Below are positions 24,173-25,886 of a stretch of DNA of 25,886 bases, one piece after another. The first letter of the stretch is position 1; each line of letters opens with the position of its first letter. Under the pieces are notes generated by a model that saw only the letters and a program-made list of their open reading frames with translations, had not been told where the DNA came from and did no database searches. The position numbers and the translations under genes are program-made. Source of the DNA: a virus; IMG/VR virus record IMGVR_UViG_3300042691_009502, positions 1 to 25,886 of that record, one strand, 5' to 3'.

Positions 24173-24729
24173 TGGAAGCAAGATTAAAAGAAGCAATCCG
24201 TAAATACATTAGAGAGAAAAACATTCAAAAAACTTTGGATGAAATGTCAGTAACGGGTAATGTTGCAGGGTATAACACACCAGCTGCATTTACAAAACCT
24301 GGTTCTGAAAAGAAAAAGAACAAAAGATTAGCTAGTGTAACTGGTGGTACAATTGTAAAAGAGGGAGAAAAAGATTGGGCATTGGGTGATATACCTGCTA
24401 GTAAAGATGAAGCCCTTCCAATGAAACCAACCGCATCTAAAAAAGATATAGATGGTGGAAAGATAGCTGATATTAGTGGAATGATTGTTGCAGAAAATCG
24501 TTGGTTGGAATTAAAAAGAGAAGAATCTTCACCAAAAGCAAAAGTTGGTAGAGGAGTTTCTAATATACAAAAACAACTTTCTGAAATAGAGAAGTTTGTA
24601 AATTGGTATTCTAAAATTAAGACTGAAAACGGACTTAAAAAAGAAGATTACTGGAAAAGAACAAACGCATCTTTATATAAAATCAGAGAAAGGTTAATGG
24701 GAATAACTGAAAAATTAAGAACATTATAA
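24172..24729 (+). CDS. Small head-region protein with LxE processing motifs (185 aa)
   Basis: The gene starts on the TAATG ending the previous gene. The N-terminus is a basic amphipathic helix (MEARLKEAIRKYIREKNIQK), then TLDE24/MSVTGNVAGYNTPAAF. The VTGNVAGYNTP segment resembles sequences I associate with small proteins near prohead proteases in large phages, and the LDE just before it could be a protease site. The middle is low in complexity (Lys/Gly/Asp). The C-terminus from about 120 is helical. It is probably a prohead core or internal protein; the function is unproven. Confidence 0.68.
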   Translation: MEARLKEAIRKYIREKNIQKTLDEMSVTGNVAGYNTPAAFTKPGSEKKKNKRLASVTGGTIVKEGEKDWALGDIPASKDEALPMKPTASKKDIDGGKIADISGMIVAENRWLELKREESSPKAKVGRGVSNIQKQLSEIEKFVNWYSKIKTENGLKKEDYWKRTNASLYKIRERLMGITEKLRTL

Positions 24730-24730
24730 T

Positions 24731-25402
24731 ATGCCAGCAGTATCAAAAGCACAGCAAAAATTTATGGGAATGGTTCATGCAGTACAAAAAGGAGACATGG
24801 AAGCACCATCTAAAGAAGTTGAAAAAGCTGCAGATTCAATGTCGAAAAAAGATGCTAAAGATTTTGCATCAACTAAACACAAAGGACTACCTATGCACAA
24901 AGAAACTATATCAAAAGAAAGATTAAAAGAATTGGTAAGAGAAGTAATGAAAGAAGAATCTGAATATCAGGCTTTTTTCAAAAAGGCTTTAGAAAAAGCT
25001 GGTAAAGGAATCAATGATATGTCTGATGAAGAAAAGAAAGAATTCTTTAATAAGATTGATTCTGCATGGAATAACAAAGGTGAAAAGAATGAAGACCTTA
25101 AAGGTGACCAGCATAAGTTAGATGTAGATGGTGATGGTGATATTGAAGGTGATGATTTGGCAGATTTGAGAGCTGGTAAAACAAATGAAGATATCTCAAC
25201 TGAATTACCAAAAGCTCAAATTCCATCAAGTGTTAAGCAAAGATTAGGTATTGCAATAGATAAGATTAAAGATGCAAAGCTAAATAATGTTCAAAAACTT
25301 CAATTAATTGCTCAAGTTGTAGATGCAATTGGTGTTGACAAAAACCAATTGGCTATGATGGCTAGTAAGATTAGAAGTAAAATGGAATCAACAAAGAAAT
25401 AA
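24731..25402 (+). CDS. DUF3008-like protein with an EF-hand calcium-binding loop (223 aa)
   Basis: The N-terminus (MPAVSKAQQKFMGMVHAVQK, then KDFASTKHKGLP) matches DUF3008 as I know it. The middle has a helical ERLKELVREVMKEESEYQAF segment and a SDEEKKEFFNKIDSAW stretch. Residues 131-142 form a canonical 12-residue EF-hand loop, with Asp at positions 1, 3, 5 and 12, Gly at 6 and Ile at 8. The C-terminal 60 residues are helical. It begins 1 nt after the previous stop and ends 1 nt before the protease start, so it belongs to the head-assembly operon, where T4 has core genes. A calcium-responsive scaffold or internal protein is a reasonable inference. Confidence 0.75.
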   Translation: MPAVSKAQQKFMGMVHAVQKGDMEAPSKEVEKAADSMSKKDAKDFASTKHKGLPMHKETISKERLKELVREVMKEESEYQAFFKKALEKAGKGINDMSDEEKKEFFNKIDSAWNNKGEKNEDLKGDQHKLDVDGDGDIEGDDLADLRAGKTNEDISTELPKAQIPSSVKQRLGIAIDKIKDAKLNNVQKLQLIAQVVDAIGVDKNQLAMMASKIRSKMESTKK

Positions 25403-25403
25403 T

Positions 25404-25886
25404 ATGAAATCACTTTTAATTGAAACACACCTATTTGAAGGTAAAATAAAAGAAGATGATGGTGGTAGAACCTTGGTAAAAGGTGTTCTTCAAAGAGCTG
25501 GTGCGGAAAACCAAAATGGTAGAGTATATCCAAAACCAATTTTAGAAAGAGAAGCTAAAAAATATTTAACATTCATCAAAGAGCGTAGAGCTTTAGGTGA
25601 GTTAGACCACCCAGATTCAACTGTTATCAATTTAAAGAACGTTTCCCACAATATCAGAGAAATTTGGTGGGAAGGTGATGACCTTTGTGGTACTGTAGAA
25701 ATCTTAGGTACTCCATCTGGTAATATCTTAAAAGAGTTATTAAAAGCTGGTATCCTATTAGGTATTTCATCAAGAGGTATGGGTTCAACCAGACCTATGA
25801 GCGGAAACAAAGTAGAGGTACAAGAAGATTTTGAATTGATTGGTTGGGATTTTGTTTCTAACCCATCTACACATGGTGCATTTATG
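25404..25886 (+). CDS. 21: Prohead core protease, T4 gp21-like (3' truncated by the window edge, 161 aa visible)
   Basis: The frame runs from ATG 25404 to the window end without a stop. GVLQRAGAENQNGRVYPKPI (27-46) and ALGELDHPDS (63-72, H69 the likely catalytic His) are typical of phage prohead proteases. So are GTVEILGTPSGNILKELL and LLGISSRGMGS (118-128), with the likely nucleophile S122 or S123. In T4 this protease assembles in the prohead core and, on activation, cuts scaffold, capsid and internal proteins after LxE/IxE. Its own N-terminus MKSLLIETHLFEGKIKED carries such sites (LIE7, LFE12/G13), fitting self-removal. Scaffold (gp22-like) and major capsid (gp23-like) genes should follow outside the window. 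Confidence 0.92.
   Translation, partial: MKSLLIETHLFEGKIKEDDGGRTLVKGVLQRAGAENQNGRVYPKPILEREAKKYLTFIKERRALGELDHPDSTVINLKNVSHNIREIWWEGDDLCGTVEILGTPSGNILKELLKAGILLGISSRGMGSTRPMSGNKVEVQEDFELIGWDFVSNPSTHGAFM

Overview
The window is a stretch of a large, AT-rich tailed-phage genome (Caudoviricetes) of T4-like descent. The right-hand part carries a recognisable T4-type head module: gp17-like terminase, gp20-like portal and a gp21-like prohead protease cut by the window edge. The left edge carries a gp46/SbcC/Rad50-like recombination ATPase. Genes are tightly packed, several start on the TAATG that ends the previous gene, and no tRNA, rRNA, IS element or CRISPR array was seen. Almost no gene has a Shine-Dalgarno sequence, and one intergenic gap holds a good match to the Bacteroidetes housekeeping promoter (TTTG, 20 bp, TATATTTG). 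A Bacteroidetes host in an aquatic setting is therefore plausible, but this is inference.

Layout. 1-1871: 3' part of the gp46-like gene, followed by a hairpin terminator that lies inside a convergent 58-codon ribbon-helix-helix-like gene on the minus strand, the only minus-strand gene I support. 2128-9972: one 2614-residue modular fibre-like protein ending in an S74 intramolecular chaperone. 10013-10603: a DUF6445/2-oxoglutarate-oxygenase-like protein. 10609-10866 and 15414-15824: two paralogous small coiled-coil proteins. Between them, at 10905-15364, lies a four-gene sugar cassette: a GT-B glycosyltransferase/methyltransferase/GT25-like fusion, a TibC-like protein O-heptosyltransferase with its four-cysteine iron finger, and separate HldE-type nucleotidyltransferase and kinase proteins. 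15854-18613: a 919-residue multidomain protein (NadM-like nucleotidyltransferase, DUF5661-like, ligase-like). 18672-25886: zinc-finger protein, terminase, DUF5872 protein, portal, three small prohead/core-type proteins and the protease.

How the parts may work together. The cassette looks able to carry out the last steps of ADP-heptose synthesis and to transfer heptose to protein. The Ser/Thr-rich beta-repeat fibre just upstream is an attractive acceptor, which would make this a phage that glycosylates its own adhesin; no biochemical evidence is available here. Separately, several head-region proteins and the 919-residue enzyme carry LxE motifs followed by a small residue at the N-terminus or between domains. 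This resembles T4 capsid-targeting and prohead-protease cleavage sites, so these enzymes may be packaged in the capsid, matured by the protease and injected with the DNA. Two families of conserved AT-rich motifs lie in the gaps before the main transcription units and are candidate phage promoters.
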